From Nitrospinae bacterium bin107 (GTDB taxonomy: Bacteria; UBA8248), in NCBI GenBank assembly GCA_002238965.1, contig MPNJ01000001.1:368449-432448 (forward strand): a stretch of 64,000 nucleotides of DNA. Direction: 5' to 3'. A program made the translations under genes and the position numbers. Below the pieces are notes generated by a model. The model saw only the letters and a program-made list of their open reading frames with translations, was not told where the DNA came from and did no database searches. Positions 17,893-26,874 of the stretch are shown here, piece by piece (the first letter of the stretch is position 1; each line of letters begins with the position of its first letter).

Positions 17893-18993
17893 CTAATACA
17901 CCTCCGTTGCGCCGCCTTCGCCTGCGGCCTGCTGTTTGGGCCGCCATCGCAACAGATAGCGCTCCAGCCAGTTCACCGCCGTGTTGGCGATGAGCACGAT
18001 GAACATGAGCAGGATGAGGCCCGCGAACGAGCCCGCGATGTTGAACAGGTTGCTCGTGTGCTGGATCATGAAGCCCAGCCCCTTGCTCGCCGCCATGAAC
18101 TCGCCCAGGATGGCCCCGATGATGGCGAACGGAACGCCTATCTTGAGGCCCGTGAGTATCCAGGGCATCGCGGCGGGCAGCGTGACCTTCCAGAGAACCT
18201 GCATCTCGTTCGCGCCCATCACCTGCGCCAGGTTCTTCAGGTTGGGGTCCACGCCCCTCAGGCCCGAGTAGGTGTTCATGAAGGTCAAGAAGAGCACCAG
18301 GCTCACCGCCAGCACGATTTTCGACTCCACCCCGATACCGAACCAGATGATGAGAATCGGCGCCATCGCCACGCGCGGGATGCCGTTCACCGCGACGATG
18401 AAGGGGTCGAGTATCTCGGCCAGGGTTTCCAGCCGCGCCAGAATGAAGCCGAGCGCGATGCCGAGAGCGGCGCCCAGGATATAGCCTAGGAAGGCCTCGT
18501 ACATCGTCGTCCAGGTATCGACGAACACGCTGCCCGAAAGCGTAATCTCCACCATATAGCTCATGACGCGCAGGGGCGAGCCGAACCAGAACGGGTCCAC
18601 GCAGAGCCACTGTTTGGGGCCGATCTCCCAGGCGCTGAGCTCCCACATCGCCAGAAAGCCGCCCGCGAATGAGGCCCGGTAGACGAACATGCGCAACTTC
18701 TGGTTCTTGATGAAGCGCCCGGTCCTCGATATGGAGATGTCAACGAAGGCGATGGCGTGGAAGAACATGCCCGTGACGGAGCACATCATGTAGCCGGCCG
18801 CCGTGAGGAACAACAAGAGCGAGCCAATCAGGTAATCGCCCCGCCAGAGTTGCGGTACGCCCGGCAGGGGGATCGTCAGGAGGATCTCGCCCAGTTTGGG
18901 AATCCTGACGCGGCCGGAAGCCTCATGGGTGGTCTGTATTGCCTCGTCCGCTCCCTTGTCCCCGCTCGCCTCTTTATCGATCATGTCGACCAT
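17893..18993 (-). CDS. ABC transporter permease (SsuC/TauC family) with extra N-terminal membrane module
   Basis: Inner-membrane permease of a nitrate/sulfonate/taurine-type importer, 366 residues against about 260 for typical SsuC/TauC. The C-terminal 240 residues are the usual BPD_transp_1 domain, with the EAA loop in LAQVMGANEMQVLWKVTLPAAMPWILTGL. The first 115 residues are additional: a soluble, charged 35-residue leader, then PGVPQLWRGDYLIG (residues 44-57), two hydrophobic helices and a VDISISR stretch. This PG-x-x-Q plus G-x(3)-G pattern resembles TM2-like membrane modules. ATG 18993 has AAGGGGA upstream; an in-frame ATG at 19047 would overlap the ATPase gene. Substrate unknown. Confidence 0.85.
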   Translation of the reverse strand: MVDMIDKEASGDKGADEAIQTTHEASGRVRIPKLGEILLTIPLPGVPQLWRGDYLIGSLLLFLTAAGYMMCSVTGMFFHAIAFVDISISRTGRFIKNQKLRMFVYRASFAGGFLAMWELSAWEIGPKQWLCVDPFWFGSPLRVMSYMVEITLSGSVFVDTWTTMYEAFLGYILGAALGIALGFILARLETLAEILDPFIVAVNGIPRVAMAPILIIWFGIGVESKIVLAVSLVLFLTFMNTYSGLRGVDPNLKNLAQVMGANEMQVLWKVTLPAAMPWILTGLKIGVPFAIIGAILGEFMAASKGLGFMIQHTSNLFNIAGSFAGLILLMFIVLIANTAVNWLERYLLRWRPKQQAAGEGGATEVY

Positions 18994-19019
18994 GGCAATC
19001 CCCTTCTTATCCGCTCGCT

Positions 19020-19823
19020 CTAACTCGCGGACCCGTTTTTCATCCAATCCTCACTGCGCTGGACCTCCTCGCGCAATTCCTGCCACAGCTGATCGTAGGT
19101 CTGCCGAAACTCCTCCTTGCTGTGGATGGTGAACACGTCGCGCGGACGCGGAATGTCTACTTCGGTGACGCTCCTGAGCTTGCCGGGCCGGCTCGTCATG
19201 ACGACGACCCGGTCAGCCAGGGCGATGGCCTCGACGAGGTCGTGCGTGATGAATATCACGGTCTTTCGCGCCTCGCGCCAGAGTTTCAACAACTGATCCT
19301 GAAGGATGATGCGCGTCTGTGCGTCGAGCGGCCCGAAGGGCTCGTCCATCAGGATGACTTCCGGGTCGTATATAAGAGTGCGTATGATGTTGGCCCGCTG
19401 GCGCATTCCGCCCGAGAGTTCGTGGGGGTAGTGATCCTCGAACCCCGCGAGGCCGACGCGCTGGATCAACTCGCGGGCCTTTTCGTGCCTGGTCTTCTGG
19501 TCGACGCCCCGCATCTCCAGCGGGAAGGCGACGTTGTTGATGAGCGTGCGCCAGGCGTAGAGATAGTCCGACTGCGGCACGTAGCCGATGTCGGTATTGA
19601 TGCCGTGCAGCTTTTTATCCTTGTACGTGATGGTGCCCGAGGTGGGGTGCACCAGCCCGATAATGCAGTTCAGCAGCGTGGACTTCCCGCACCCGCTCGG
19701 TCCCACGATGGTGATGAACTCGCCGTCTTCGATCTCGAGGCTCATATCATCGACGGCGATCACGCGGTTTCCACGCGAGAAGAATTCCTTATGCAGGTTC
19801 TTGATCGAGAGAATTGGAGGCAC
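19020..19823 (-). CDS. ABC transporter ATP-binding protein (SsuB/TauB family)
   Basis: Cytoplasmic ATPase of the SsuABC/TauABC-like importer, 267 residues. Walker A is GPSGCGKST (41-49), the Q-loop is in GYVPQSDYLYAWRT, the signature is LSGGMRQRANI and Walker B is VILMDEPFGPLDAQT, followed by the switch histidine in FITHDLVEA. These short loops and the FGPLDAQT sequence are typical of nitrate/sulfonate/taurine-type ATPases. The start is GTG at 19823. It lies between the binding-protein gene (beyond a stem-loop) and the permease gene. Confidence 0.92.
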   Translation of the reverse strand: MPPILSIKNLHKEFFSRGNRVIAVDDMSLEIEDGEFITIVGPSGCGKSTLLNCIIGLVHPTSGTITYKDKKLHGINTDIGYVPQSDYLYAWRTLINNVAFPLEMRGVDQKTRHEKARELIQRVGLAGFEDHYPHELSGGMRQRANIIRTLIYDPEVILMDEPFGPLDAQTRIILQDQLLKLWREARKTVIFITHDLVEAIALADRVVVMTSRPGKLRSVTEVDIPRPRDVFTIHSKEEFRQTYDQLWQELREEVQRSEDWMKNGSAS

Positions 19824-19839
19824 GGCGCATGAATCTCCG

Positions 19840-19877
19840 CCGCCGGGGAGAGGCTCTCCAAAGCCCCTCCCCGGCGG
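19840..19877 (-). promoter_or_regulatory. Intercistronic stem-loop after the binding-protein gene
   Basis: Eleven-base-pair perfect stem CCGCCGGGGAG (19840-19850) with CTCCCCGGCGG (19867-19877), extendable inward by further G-C pairs. It begins 25 bp after the stop of the binding-protein gene at 19902. There is no U-tract on the minus strand, so mRNA protection or attenuation is more likely than complete termination. Confidence 0.65.
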
Positions 19878-19901
19878 TTATTCAGAGTCGGAAATGATAG
19901 C

Positions 19902-20948
19902 TCACATCTTGCCGGGCAAATACTCGTCCGTGACGAGGGTGCTCCTCGGGAACGCCTTCTTGAGCTTGCCCGCCGCGATGAGCAGGTTCTGTGTGATGTC
20001 CACCGCACGCTGGGTGACTTTCCCGTCCAGCGATACGGCCTTCTTCACCGCCGCGATGCTGGTACGCAGCAGCCGCTTGTCGGTCTTGGCGAAGTAAAGC
20101 TGAATTTTCTCGCGAATCTGCTCGGCGGTGTGCTTGTTGATCCAGTTGTTGGCCTTGAGAAGCGCCCGGACCACCTTGCGGACGGTCTCGGGGTTTTTCT
20201 TCGCGTATTCGGGCCGCACGAGCAGGACCTCCATCATGAACTGGTCCATCTCCGGGTCCTCACCCGCCGAGTTCGTGACGAAGGGAATGCCGATGCCCTT
20301 GAATATGGCCGTCTCCGGCACGGGAATCGTCTGGATCGCTACATCGATTTTGCCGCGCTGAAGCGCGGCGATGAGCACCGGGCCCGCGCCCGCGCCGATT
20401 AGCTTCACCTCTTTCTGAGGGGTGTAGCCGGCCTGGCGGATCCAGTATTCGCCCTGGTTGTAGGTGAGCGCGCCGGGACGCGTGGCGCCCACGGTCAGGC
20501 CCTTCAGTTTCTTGATCTTTTCCTTGTAGGGCGTCTTGGCGGTGATGCCGAGCTTCTTCGCCACGTCCTTGCGGATGGCGGAGTTGACGATGCTGCGGTT
20601 CAGGCAGCTCATCACCGCGATGAGGGCGCCGCCCGCTTTGACGGCGTTGATCTGGTAGGTGCCCGCCGCGATGGAAAAATCCGCCTGGCCTGCGAGATTG
20701 GCCTTGATGTCCGGCCCGCCGCCCCGCGTGGAGATAACCTCTGCGGCCAGCCCCTCTTCTGCGAAGTAGCCGTTCGCGCGCGCCACGTAGTTGCTGACGA
20801 AGGCGAGACTCTCGACCGCCTGGGTGATGACGACCCGCTTGACGGCAGATTCCGATGGCGTGGCGGCCGTGAAGACGAGCGCCACTCCCAGGATAACCGC
20901 CAATACCGATTTGAAGATGAGACCCCGTACGTACGTTCTGGTTTCCAC
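19902..20948 (-). CDS. ABC transporter substrate-binding protein (SsuA/TauA/NMT1-like)
   Basis: Periplasmic binding protein of the NMT1/SsuA-like fold, 348 residues. It starts at GTG 20948 after GGGAGG and has a Sec signal (residues 8-35, cleavage near ESA). The mature part begins KRVVITQAVESLAFVSNYVA and contains YFAEEGLAAEVISTRGGGPDIKANLAG, the family N-lobe block that frames the ligand. GVKxGATRPGALTYN-like residues around position 150 are also typical. It heads an SBP-ATPase-permease operon. Ligands of this family include sulfonates, taurine, nitrate, pyrimidine precursors and aromatic acids; nothing here decides between them. Confidence 0.9.
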   Translation of the reverse strand: METRTYVRGLIFKSVLAVILGVALVFTAATPSESAVKRVVITQAVESLAFVSNYVARANGYFAEEGLAAEVISTRGGGPDIKANLAGQADFSIAAGTYQINAVKAGGALIAVMSCLNRSIVNSAIRKDVAKKLGITAKTPYKEKIKKLKGLTVGATRPGALTYNQGEYWIRQAGYTPQKEVKLIGAGAGPVLIAALQRGKIDVAIQTIPVPETAIFKGIGIPFVTNSAGEDPEMDQFMMEVLLVRPEYAKKNPETVRKVVRALLKANNWINKHTAEQIREKIQLYFAKTDKRLLRTSIAAVKKAVSLDGKVTQRAVDITQNLLIAAGKLKKAFPRSTLVTDEYLPGKM

Positions 20949-21648
20949 GATTTCAGCCTCCCCTCTGGGCCGCAGGATGCGCGGCTTGCGTCATGGACTC
21001 AATCAACGCCCCGAGAGCGGGGCGCACTCAGTGTACCGGGAAGATATGACTTTCCTTCGATTCCTCCTGCTCGCAACAAGACAATACCGAAAGAAACTTT
21101 ATGCTTTTATGATGAAGAGAGAAAAGAATACCATGTTTGGCGAAAACGCCGCAAGACTCCGGAATCCTATGCAGGATTCCCGGCATGACCGCAAAGAATC
21201 ACGAAGCGTACGGCGTAACCACCAACGGGGCTGGAAGCGTCAGCCCGCCCCGGATGGGGGCTGTTGAAAAGCCCTGATTTCGTGATTCGGGGTATGGAGC
21301 AGATCAGGGAGGGGACTGTAGGGACAGGTCGCGACCTGTCCCTACCATCCATCCGTCCACCCGGCTCTTTTTCGCCTCATTCGTCATTCCAACCTGCGCC
21401 GGAATGACGGCGGCGGCGCTTGGCGGACTCTCCGCGCGAATGAGGATGTCCGGAGTTATCGGCCGCGGGCAGAGCATTATTAACCGTTCGTTCAAGTATA
21501 GTCTTGACACCATACGAAACCTTATGAGACTTTGGTATTCTGTCAACGGGGGGAAGCGAAACGGCTACGGACCCCGATGGACGGAAAAGGCCGGACGGAC
21601 GCAAAGTGACGTCCGTAAACGGCGCGGCGAAGAGGTGGAGAAAGGCGC
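20949..21648. other. 700-bp repeat-rich intergenic region
   Basis: No convincing gene. It holds several short inverted repeats: GGAATCCT/AGGATTCC around a 4-nt loop (21161-21180), CGTCATTCC/GGAATGACG (21382-21390 and 21401-21409), and the second copy of the 28-bp palindrome (21318-21345). A 14-nt motif GGGGCTGTTGAAAA (21257-21270) matches the end of the insertion sequence at 63874. It looks like a landing site for small repeats and a decayed IS end. Confidence 0.6.
21318..21345. repeat. 28-bp perfect palindromic repeat, copy 2
   Basis: Identical in all 28 positions to the copy at 17804-17831, with 14-bp arms. The flanking sequences of the two copies are not related beyond the palindrome, apart from one or two bases, which argues for insertion or independent spread of a small mobile palindrome. 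Confidence 0.9.
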
Positions 21649-21990
21649 ATGACCTCGTATGAATCCTACAGCCTCATCGGGCAATACATCGGCCTCGGAT
21701 TGATATTCTACGGGATCCTGCAGATGCAGCGCGGCACGGAATCCAGGGAGCGCGAGAGCATCCGCCGCCATGAAGAAAACATGCGAAAGATCGATGAAAA
21801 CATAGAGGGGATAAAAGAGAGCAGGGATGCGCTCAAGGTTCTCATCAAAGGACATGAGGAAAGCACGTCCGCGCTCAGGGAAGGCACATCCGCGCTCAGG
21901 GCGCTCGTCGAAGAGCAGGGGGAAAGCAGGGCCGGGTTCAGGGCGCTCATCGAAGGGCAAAAGGTGCTCATCGAGCGAACCGGAGGCTGA
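21649..21990 (+). CDS. Small membrane-anchored coiled-coil protein of unknown function
   Basis: 113-residue protein, no recognised family. ATG 21649 has GGAGAAAGG upstream. A single hydrophobic segment (IGQYIGLGLIFYGILQMQ, residues 10-27) is followed by about 80 residues of strongly charged helix (RERESIRRHEENMRKIDENIEG) and then three degenerate copies of a short unit built on E-x-x-SALRxL / GFRALIEGQ (residues 70-110). It is probably an N-anchored inner-membrane protein with a cytoplasmic or periplasmic coiled coil. The internal unit repeat points to growth by duplication. No operon partner. Confidence 0.6.
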   Translation: MTSYESYSLIGQYIGLGLIFYGILQMQRGTESRERESIRRHEENMRKIDENIEGIKESRDALKVLIKGHEESTSALREGTSALRALVEEQGESRAGFRALIEGQKVLIERTGG

Positions 21991-22124
21991 TGCCGGAACC
22001 CGCCGGTTTCATTCCCGCCTTTGTGATGTTCCTGTTTTCAAAGTGAGACGCTACCGGAATTTCTGCGGATGAACAATAAACCACCGGGCGCAACTCGCCT
22101 TGGCGGTGAAGCCTGCATGATGCG

Positions 22125-23795
22125 TCAGTCCGCCCCATCCTCCGCGCGCTCTTTTTCCAGCTTCCGAAGAGCGCCCCGTTGTATCTTGCCCGTGGCCGTG
22201 AGAGGCAGGCATTCCAGGAACTCCATCGCTCTCGGGTATTTATAGGGCGCGAGTTGCGCTTTCACGAAATCCTGAAGCTCCTGGACCAACGCATCCTGTG
22301 CGTGTTCAGAACCTGCTCCTGCGCCTCCCGTGAGAACGACGAAGGCCTTCACGATCTCCCCGCGCTCTGCGTTCGGCGAGCCGACCACCGCGCACTCGCG
22401 CACTATTGCGTGTTCGAGCAGCACGGCCTCGACTTCCAGGCCCGAGACGTTGTATCCCCCGGTGTTGATCATGTCGTCGGTACGCGCCTCGAAGGAGATG
22501 TACCCTTCCTCATCCACGCGGCAGAGGTCGCCCGTCATGTTCCAGCCGTCCCGCACGTAGTTCCGCTGGCGCTCGAGGTCATCGAGGTAGCGGCACCCGG
22601 TGGGGCCCTTGACGATCATCTGCCCCACCTCGCCGGGCGGCGTGTCGCGCATCTCCTCATCCACCACGCGCACCTTGTAGCCGGGCGCCGCGCGGCCTAT
22701 CTTGCCGGGGCGAATATCCACACCGCTTGCCGAGATGAATATGTGCAAAAGCTCCGAGATGCCGAGGCCGTTGATGATCGAAACCCCCGTTCGCTCGCGC
22801 CATTCCCGGAACACCGAAGGCTCGAGCGACTCTCCCCCCGCGATGCAGGCGCGCAGGCTGCCGAGGTCGTATCCGTCTGCAAAGTCGAGCATCTGCTTGT
22901 AGCCCGATGGCGTGCTGAAGCACACCGTCCCCTTGTATCTCTCGACCGCTTCCAACAGGTCGCGCGGCGTTCCCCGCTCGAGCAAAACCGAGGAGGCCCC
23001 GAAGCGCAAGGCATCGGTGATGAAGGCGCAAAACCCGTATAAAAAGGCGATCTGCGGGCTGCCGCAAACGACGTCATCAGGTCCCAGGCCGAAGAGGTAT
23101 TTGGGAAACGTATCCGCAACGGCGAGCAGGTCGCGGTGGAAATGCACCGTGCCCTTGGGCGTACCGGTGGAGCCCGAGGTGAAACCGATAAGGGCCACGT
23201 CGTCCGCCGCCGTATCGGCGTTTTGGAATTCGGGCGATGCTTCGGCCATCAAGGCTTCGAGGCCCTCCGGCTCATCTGCCCCGAACAAGACGACGTGTTC
23301 CAGGGATTCGGAAGACTTGGCAGCGGCGAGCAAGTCCTCGCTCAGTTTTTCGTCGCAAATGGCGAAACCGACCTGCGCTTTATCCAGCACGTAGGACAGT
23401 TCTCGCTCGCGCATGACGGGCATGGTCGGAATCACGACTCCGCCCGCCTTCAAGACGGCGAGACACGCGGCCACGAGGGTGGGATGGTTCGAGGCGCGCA
23501 GAAGCACGCGGTTTCCGGGCACGAGGCCGAACCGCTCCGTCAGCACAGAGGCAATGCGGCCCGCGTTCTCCAATAGCGCGCGATAGCTCCAAAGCGCCTC
23601 ACCAAAATAAATCGCAGGACGCTCGGCCTGCGCTCCCTGGGCCATCTCGTCGATGAGTACGGCGCCTGCATTGATTCGCGCCGGATAGGCTGCAAGCTCC
23701 GGCAGAACGCCGTAGTCCATCTCCGGCCAGAGTGATCTCGGCGGCAGGTTGTCCCGCGCGAACGTATCGACGTGACCGCTCGCCTCAGTCGGCAT
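22125..23795 (-). CDS. AMP-dependent acyl-CoA synthetase (2-aminobenzoate/benzoate-CoA ligase-like)
   Basis: ANL-superfamily ligase, 556 residues. It would form an acyl-adenylate and then a CoA thioester. The P-loop is GFTSGSTGTPKGT (residues 204-216), the A5 region is NGLGISELLHIFIS, A7 is YVRDGWNMTGDLCRVDEEGY, A8 includes ARTDDMINTGGYNVSGLEVE, and the catalytic lysine is in LTATGKIQRG near residue 537. The N-terminus (FARDNLPPRSLWPEM) and the SELLHIF pocket resemble 2-aminobenzoate-CoA and benzoate-CoA ligases more than acetate or fatty-acid enzymes. Its start overlaps the upstream LLM gene by 11 bp. Natural substrate is unknown; an aromatic or heteroaromatic acid is likely. Confidence 0.88.
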   Translation of the reverse strand: MPTEASGHVDTFARDNLPPRSLWPEMDYGVLPELAAYPARINAGAVLIDEMAQGAQAERPAIYFGEALWSYRALLENAGRIASVLTERFGLVPGNRVLLRASNHPTLVAACLAVLKAGGVVIPTMPVMRERELSYVLDKAQVGFAICDEKLSEDLLAAAKSSESLEHVVLFGADEPEGLEALMAEASPEFQNADTAADDVALIGFTSGSTGTPKGTVHFHRDLLAVADTFPKYLFGLGPDDVVCGSPQIAFLYGFCAFITDALRFGASSVLLERGTPRDLLEAVERYKGTVCFSTPSGYKQMLDFADGYDLGSLRACIAGGESLEPSVFREWRERTGVSIINGLGISELLHIFISASGVDIRPGKIGRAAPGYKVRVVDEEMRDTPPGEVGQMIVKGPTGCRYLDDLERQRNYVRDGWNMTGDLCRVDEEGYISFEARTDDMINTGGYNVSGLEVEAVLLEHAIVRECAVVGSPNAERGEIVKAFVVLTGGAGAGSEHAQDALVQELQDFVKAQLAPYKYPRAMEFLECLPLTATGKIQRGALRKLEKERAEDGAD

Positions 23796-24750
23796 GGCGC
23801 TTCACCTCGGGCAGTAGTTCCTGGGCCAACTGCATCATATGTTCCGCCTCCTCGCCTGCGGACGCCACCGCCTTGAAGATAAAGTGCCGGACTCCCGCCT
23901 TCCGGTACGCATCGATTCGCTCGGCGCAACGCGCAACCGAGCCGTGGAGCAGGTATCTATTCGCCGCCTCGCGCATATCCATCCCATACCGCATCGAGAG
24001 ATTCCTCGCACCCTCATCGAGCGCTTCGTCTTCTTTTTCGCTCAGATTCACGAACAGGTGAAGCGCGGGTGTCCAGGGTCTTTGCGGGTCGTCGAGCGCG
24101 CGTTCCACCTCCGCAGCGAAACGGTGAATCTGGCTCAAGGCCTTCTCATATCGAGAGGGAGAATACAGATAAGGCGCGTAGCCGTCCGCCAGTAGAGCAG
24201 CGCGCCTTTGCGCGGCCTCGCTCCTGCCGCCCACCCAGATCGGCGGGCCGCCCGGACTTGCGGGCGGTGGGCTTTGCCGTGCATCCGAGAATCGAAAGTA
24301 TCTCCCCTCGTGACTCACGGCCTCTCCCGACCACAATTTGCGCAACACCTCGATCGCCTCATCCGTGCGCGCGCCGCGCTCCGTCTTGGGCACGCCGCAA
24401 ACCTCGAACTCCTTCTCTTCCTCGCCGCCTACGCCCACACCGAAGATGAAGCGCCCGCCCCCGCTCAGGTAATCCACCGTGGCCGCCGCCTTCGCCGCAA
24501 TGGCGGGGCGTCTCAAAGGCAGGAGATACACAAGGCTTCCGAGAACGATGCGCTCGGTTCTGGCCGCAGCGGCGGCGAGAGCGGCGAGGCTTTCCAGGAA
24601 ATTGCCGCGAAACGCGATGTGATCGTCCATCCAGAAAGAATCGAAGCCCGCTCCTTCCACCTTCTCGATGAAGCCCAGAAAATCGGAATGAGTGGGGACA
24701 TCTCCCGGCTGCATTCCGTAGCCGTATCCGTATTTCACCGCTTCGTTCAT
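23785..24750 (-). CDS. LLM class flavin-dependent oxidoreductase
   Basis: Luciferase-like monooxygenase fold protein, 321 residues, using FMNH2 or F420. The barrel starts KYGYGYGMQPGDVPTHSDFL, with GFDSFWMDDHIAF near residue 35, the LGSLVYLLPLRRPAIAAKAAATVD block and GRFIFGVGVGGEEEKEFEVCG, all typical of the bacterial luciferase-like/F420-LLM group. The PPIWVGGRSEAA phosphate-binding loop is present. ATG 24750 has AAGGATC upstream. It is immediately upstream of the acyl-CoA ligase and downstream of hyuA in one apparent operon, suggesting a step in degradation of the same compound. Confidence 0.87.
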   Translation of the reverse strand: MNEAVKYGYGYGMQPGDVPTHSDFLGFIEKVEGAGFDSFWMDDHIAFRGNFLESLAALAAAAARTERIVLGSLVYLLPLRRPAIAAKAAATVDYLSGGGRFIFGVGVGGEEEKEFEVCGVPKTERGARTDEAIEVLRKLWSGEAVSHEGRYFRFSDARQSPPPASPGGPPIWVGGRSEAAQRRAALLADGYAPYLYSPSRYEKALSQIHRFAAEVERALDDPQRPWTPALHLFVNLSEKEDEALDEGARNLSMRYGMDMREAANRYLLHGSVARCAERIDAYRKAGVRHFIFKAVASAGEEAEHMMQLAQELLPEVKRHAD

Positions 24751-24768
24751 GGGGATCCTTAATACAAT

Positions 24769-26793
24769 TCAGCCCGATGCGCTCAGGTGGAGATGTCCAC
24801 AGGCGTCCTGACTCGCTGTCCAGCCGGGGGGTACGAGGGTATTCGAGCCGTATTCCTCGATTACTGCCGGTCCGCCAATTTCCGTGCCCGAAGGGAGGGA
24901 ATCGCGCCGGTAGACGGGACAATCGGGAACTTCCTCCTCGAACACGACGCATCTGCGCTCCACCAGCGCGTCATTCAGCCCGCCTCCGGGATTTTCCACT
25001 TTCACCCACTTGAGTTTGTCCACCATGCCCGAGACCCGCACCCGCAGGTTCACGATCTCCAGAGGGTCGTCGGGATGGCAATGTCCGTAGCGCGCCTCGT
25101 AGCGGGTGTGGAAATCCCCGCCAAGTGCCTCAAGCCAGCCCTTCGATTCAGTGACCGGAATCGTGAGTTCGAACGCCTGTCCGACATAGCGGACGTCTGC
25201 GAAACGGAACGTCTCGATTTCACTCAATCCGGCCCTGCGCAACTGCTCGGCGCAGGGAGCTTCAAGATTCTCGTAAATGTGACCGAGAGCGCTTTCCTGC
25301 GCATCTTCCAAAGCAACGAAGCACGTCCCGACGTTCTCCTGCACGGCGTCCGCCATGAGAAGACCGACGGCGGAGAAATTCCCCGGAAAGCGCGGCACGA
25401 CGACGCTCGACATGGAGAGCTCCCTCGCTATCAGGGCGGCGTGCAGCGGCCCCGCGCCCCCGTAGGCGAGCAGGGTGTGCTCCCTCGGGTCGAAGCCGCG
25501 CTCGATGGAAATCTCGCGAATCGAACTCACCATCCTCATGACGGCGAGGTCGATCACTCCGCGCGCCATCGAAACGGCGCCTGAAATCCCCATCTCCCCG
25601 GCCAGCGACGAGAGGGTGCTCACCGCCTTTTCGGGGTGGAGTTCCAGCCCTCCGGCCAGCCGGGTGCGCGGCCCGATGCGCGAGAGGGCGACGTTCGCGT
25701 CCGTCACCGTCGGCTCCTCGCCGCCGAACCCGTAACAGGCCGGCCCCGGGCGCGCGCCCGCGCTCTTTGGCCCCACGTGAAGCGCGCCGTCCTCATCGCG
25801 CCAGGCGATGCTCCCCCCGCCTGCGCCCACGGTGTTGATCTGAAGCTGGGCGGTCTTGAGCGGATACGCGCCGATGGTGTTCTCCGTGCTGACGATAGGC
25901 CGGCGATCGCGGATGAGGCATACGTCCGTGCTGGTGCCGCCCATGTCGTAGGTGATGAGGTGATCGAGACCCATCGACTCCGCGACCGACACCCCGCCTA
26001 CGACGCCGCCCGCAGGACCGGAGAGTATCGTGCGAACGGGGTACCGCGCCGCCCGCTCCGCGTCGAGCATCCCGCCGCCAGAAGCCATAATGAAAAGGGG
26101 CGCGCTGCATCCCTTATCCTTAAGCGCCTCCTCCAGGCGGCCGATGTAGTTCTTGATCTTGGGGCCGAGATAGGCGTTCAGGGCCGCCGTGGAGAAACGC
26201 TCGAACTCGCGATATTCGGGCACGACCTCGTGGGAGAGGGAGAGATAGACCTCAGGCAATAATTTCTCGAGATACGCCGCCGTGCGCTTTTCGTTCTCTC
26301 CATTGGCGTAGGCGTGCAGATAGCAGATGGCGAGAGCTTCCGCGCCCAGGCGCTTCAAGTGTTCGGCCTGCTCCTCGACCTGCGCTTCTCCCACATGGAC
26401 TTCTATCCGCCCATCGGCCAGTGCGCGCTCTTCGATTTCGAGCCGCATCTCTCGGGGAACAATAGGCCTGGGCCGGATGAATTTCGGGTCGAACAGGCTC
26501 TGGGGAACGAGGCGCTGCGTCCGGCCAATTTCCAGAACGTCGCGGAAGCCGCGCGTCGTCAAGACAGCGGTGCGCGCGCCCGCGCCTTCGAGTATCGCGT
26601 TGGTGCCGACGGTGGTGCCGTGCGTGATACGCTCGATGCCGGAGAGGTTGAGACTCTCGACGCCTTCGAGAAAAACGGCGTCTTCTCTCCCGCGAAGCGT
26701 GGGAATCTTGGAAACCTCTATTCGCTTCTCGTCCTCATCGTAGAAAACGAGGTCGGTGAAGGTTCCTCCGGTGTCTATGCCGACGAGACTCAA
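24769..26793 (-). CDS. Hydantoinase/oxoprolinase subunit A family protein (HyuA-like)
   Basis: ATP-dependent cyclic amide hydrolase subunit (HyuA/acetone carboxylase beta type), 674 residues, of the actin/HSP70 ATPase superfamily. The phosphate-1 motif is VGIDTGGTFTDLVFYD at the N-terminus, followed by ITHGTTVGTNAILEGAGARTAVL and TTRGFRDVLEIGR. The second phosphate motif is YDMGGTSTDVCLI near residue 290, and PGPACYGFGGEEPTVTDAN is the family substrate region. The start is TTG 26793, with AAGGAAGG 8-9 bp upstream. It pairs with the HyuB-like gene 81 bp upstream. Known substrates include hydantoins, 5-oxoproline, N-methylhydantoin and acetophenone; not decidable here. Confidence 0.93.
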   Translation of the reverse strand: MSLVGIDTGGTFTDLVFYDEDEKRIEVSKIPTLRGREDAVFLEGVESLNLSGIERITHGTTVGTNAILEGAGARTAVLTTRGFRDVLEIGRTQRLVPQSLFDPKFIRPRPIVPREMRLEIEERALADGRIEVHVGEAQVEEQAEHLKRLGAEALAICYLHAYANGENEKRTAAYLEKLLPEVYLSLSHEVVPEYREFERFSTAALNAYLGPKIKNYIGRLEEALKDKGCSAPLFIMASGGGMLDAERAARYPVRTILSGPAGGVVGGVSVAESMGLDHLITYDMGGTSTDVCLIRDRRPIVSTENTIGAYPLKTAQLQINTVGAGGGSIAWRDEDGALHVGPKSAGARPGPACYGFGGEEPTVTDANVALSRIGPRTRLAGGLELHPEKAVSTLSSLAGEMGISGAVSMARGVIDLAVMRMVSSIREISIERGFDPREHTLLAYGGAGPLHAALIARELSMSSVVVPRFPGNFSAVGLLMADAVQENVGTCFVALEDAQESALGHIYENLEAPCAEQLRRAGLSEIETFRFADVRYVGQAFELTIPVTESKGWLEALGGDFHTRYEARYGHCHPDDPLEIVNLRVRVSGMVDKLKWVKVENPGGGLNDALVERRCVVFEEEVPDCPVYRRDSLPSGTEIGGPAVIEEYGSNTLVPPGWTASQDACGHLHLSASG

Positions 26794-26874
26794 TGAAGCA
26801 GCCTTCCTTTAATAATAAAGCGAAGAAATAATCACGCCCTCATACGGACAAAAACGGAAAATTCATAAATCTGC

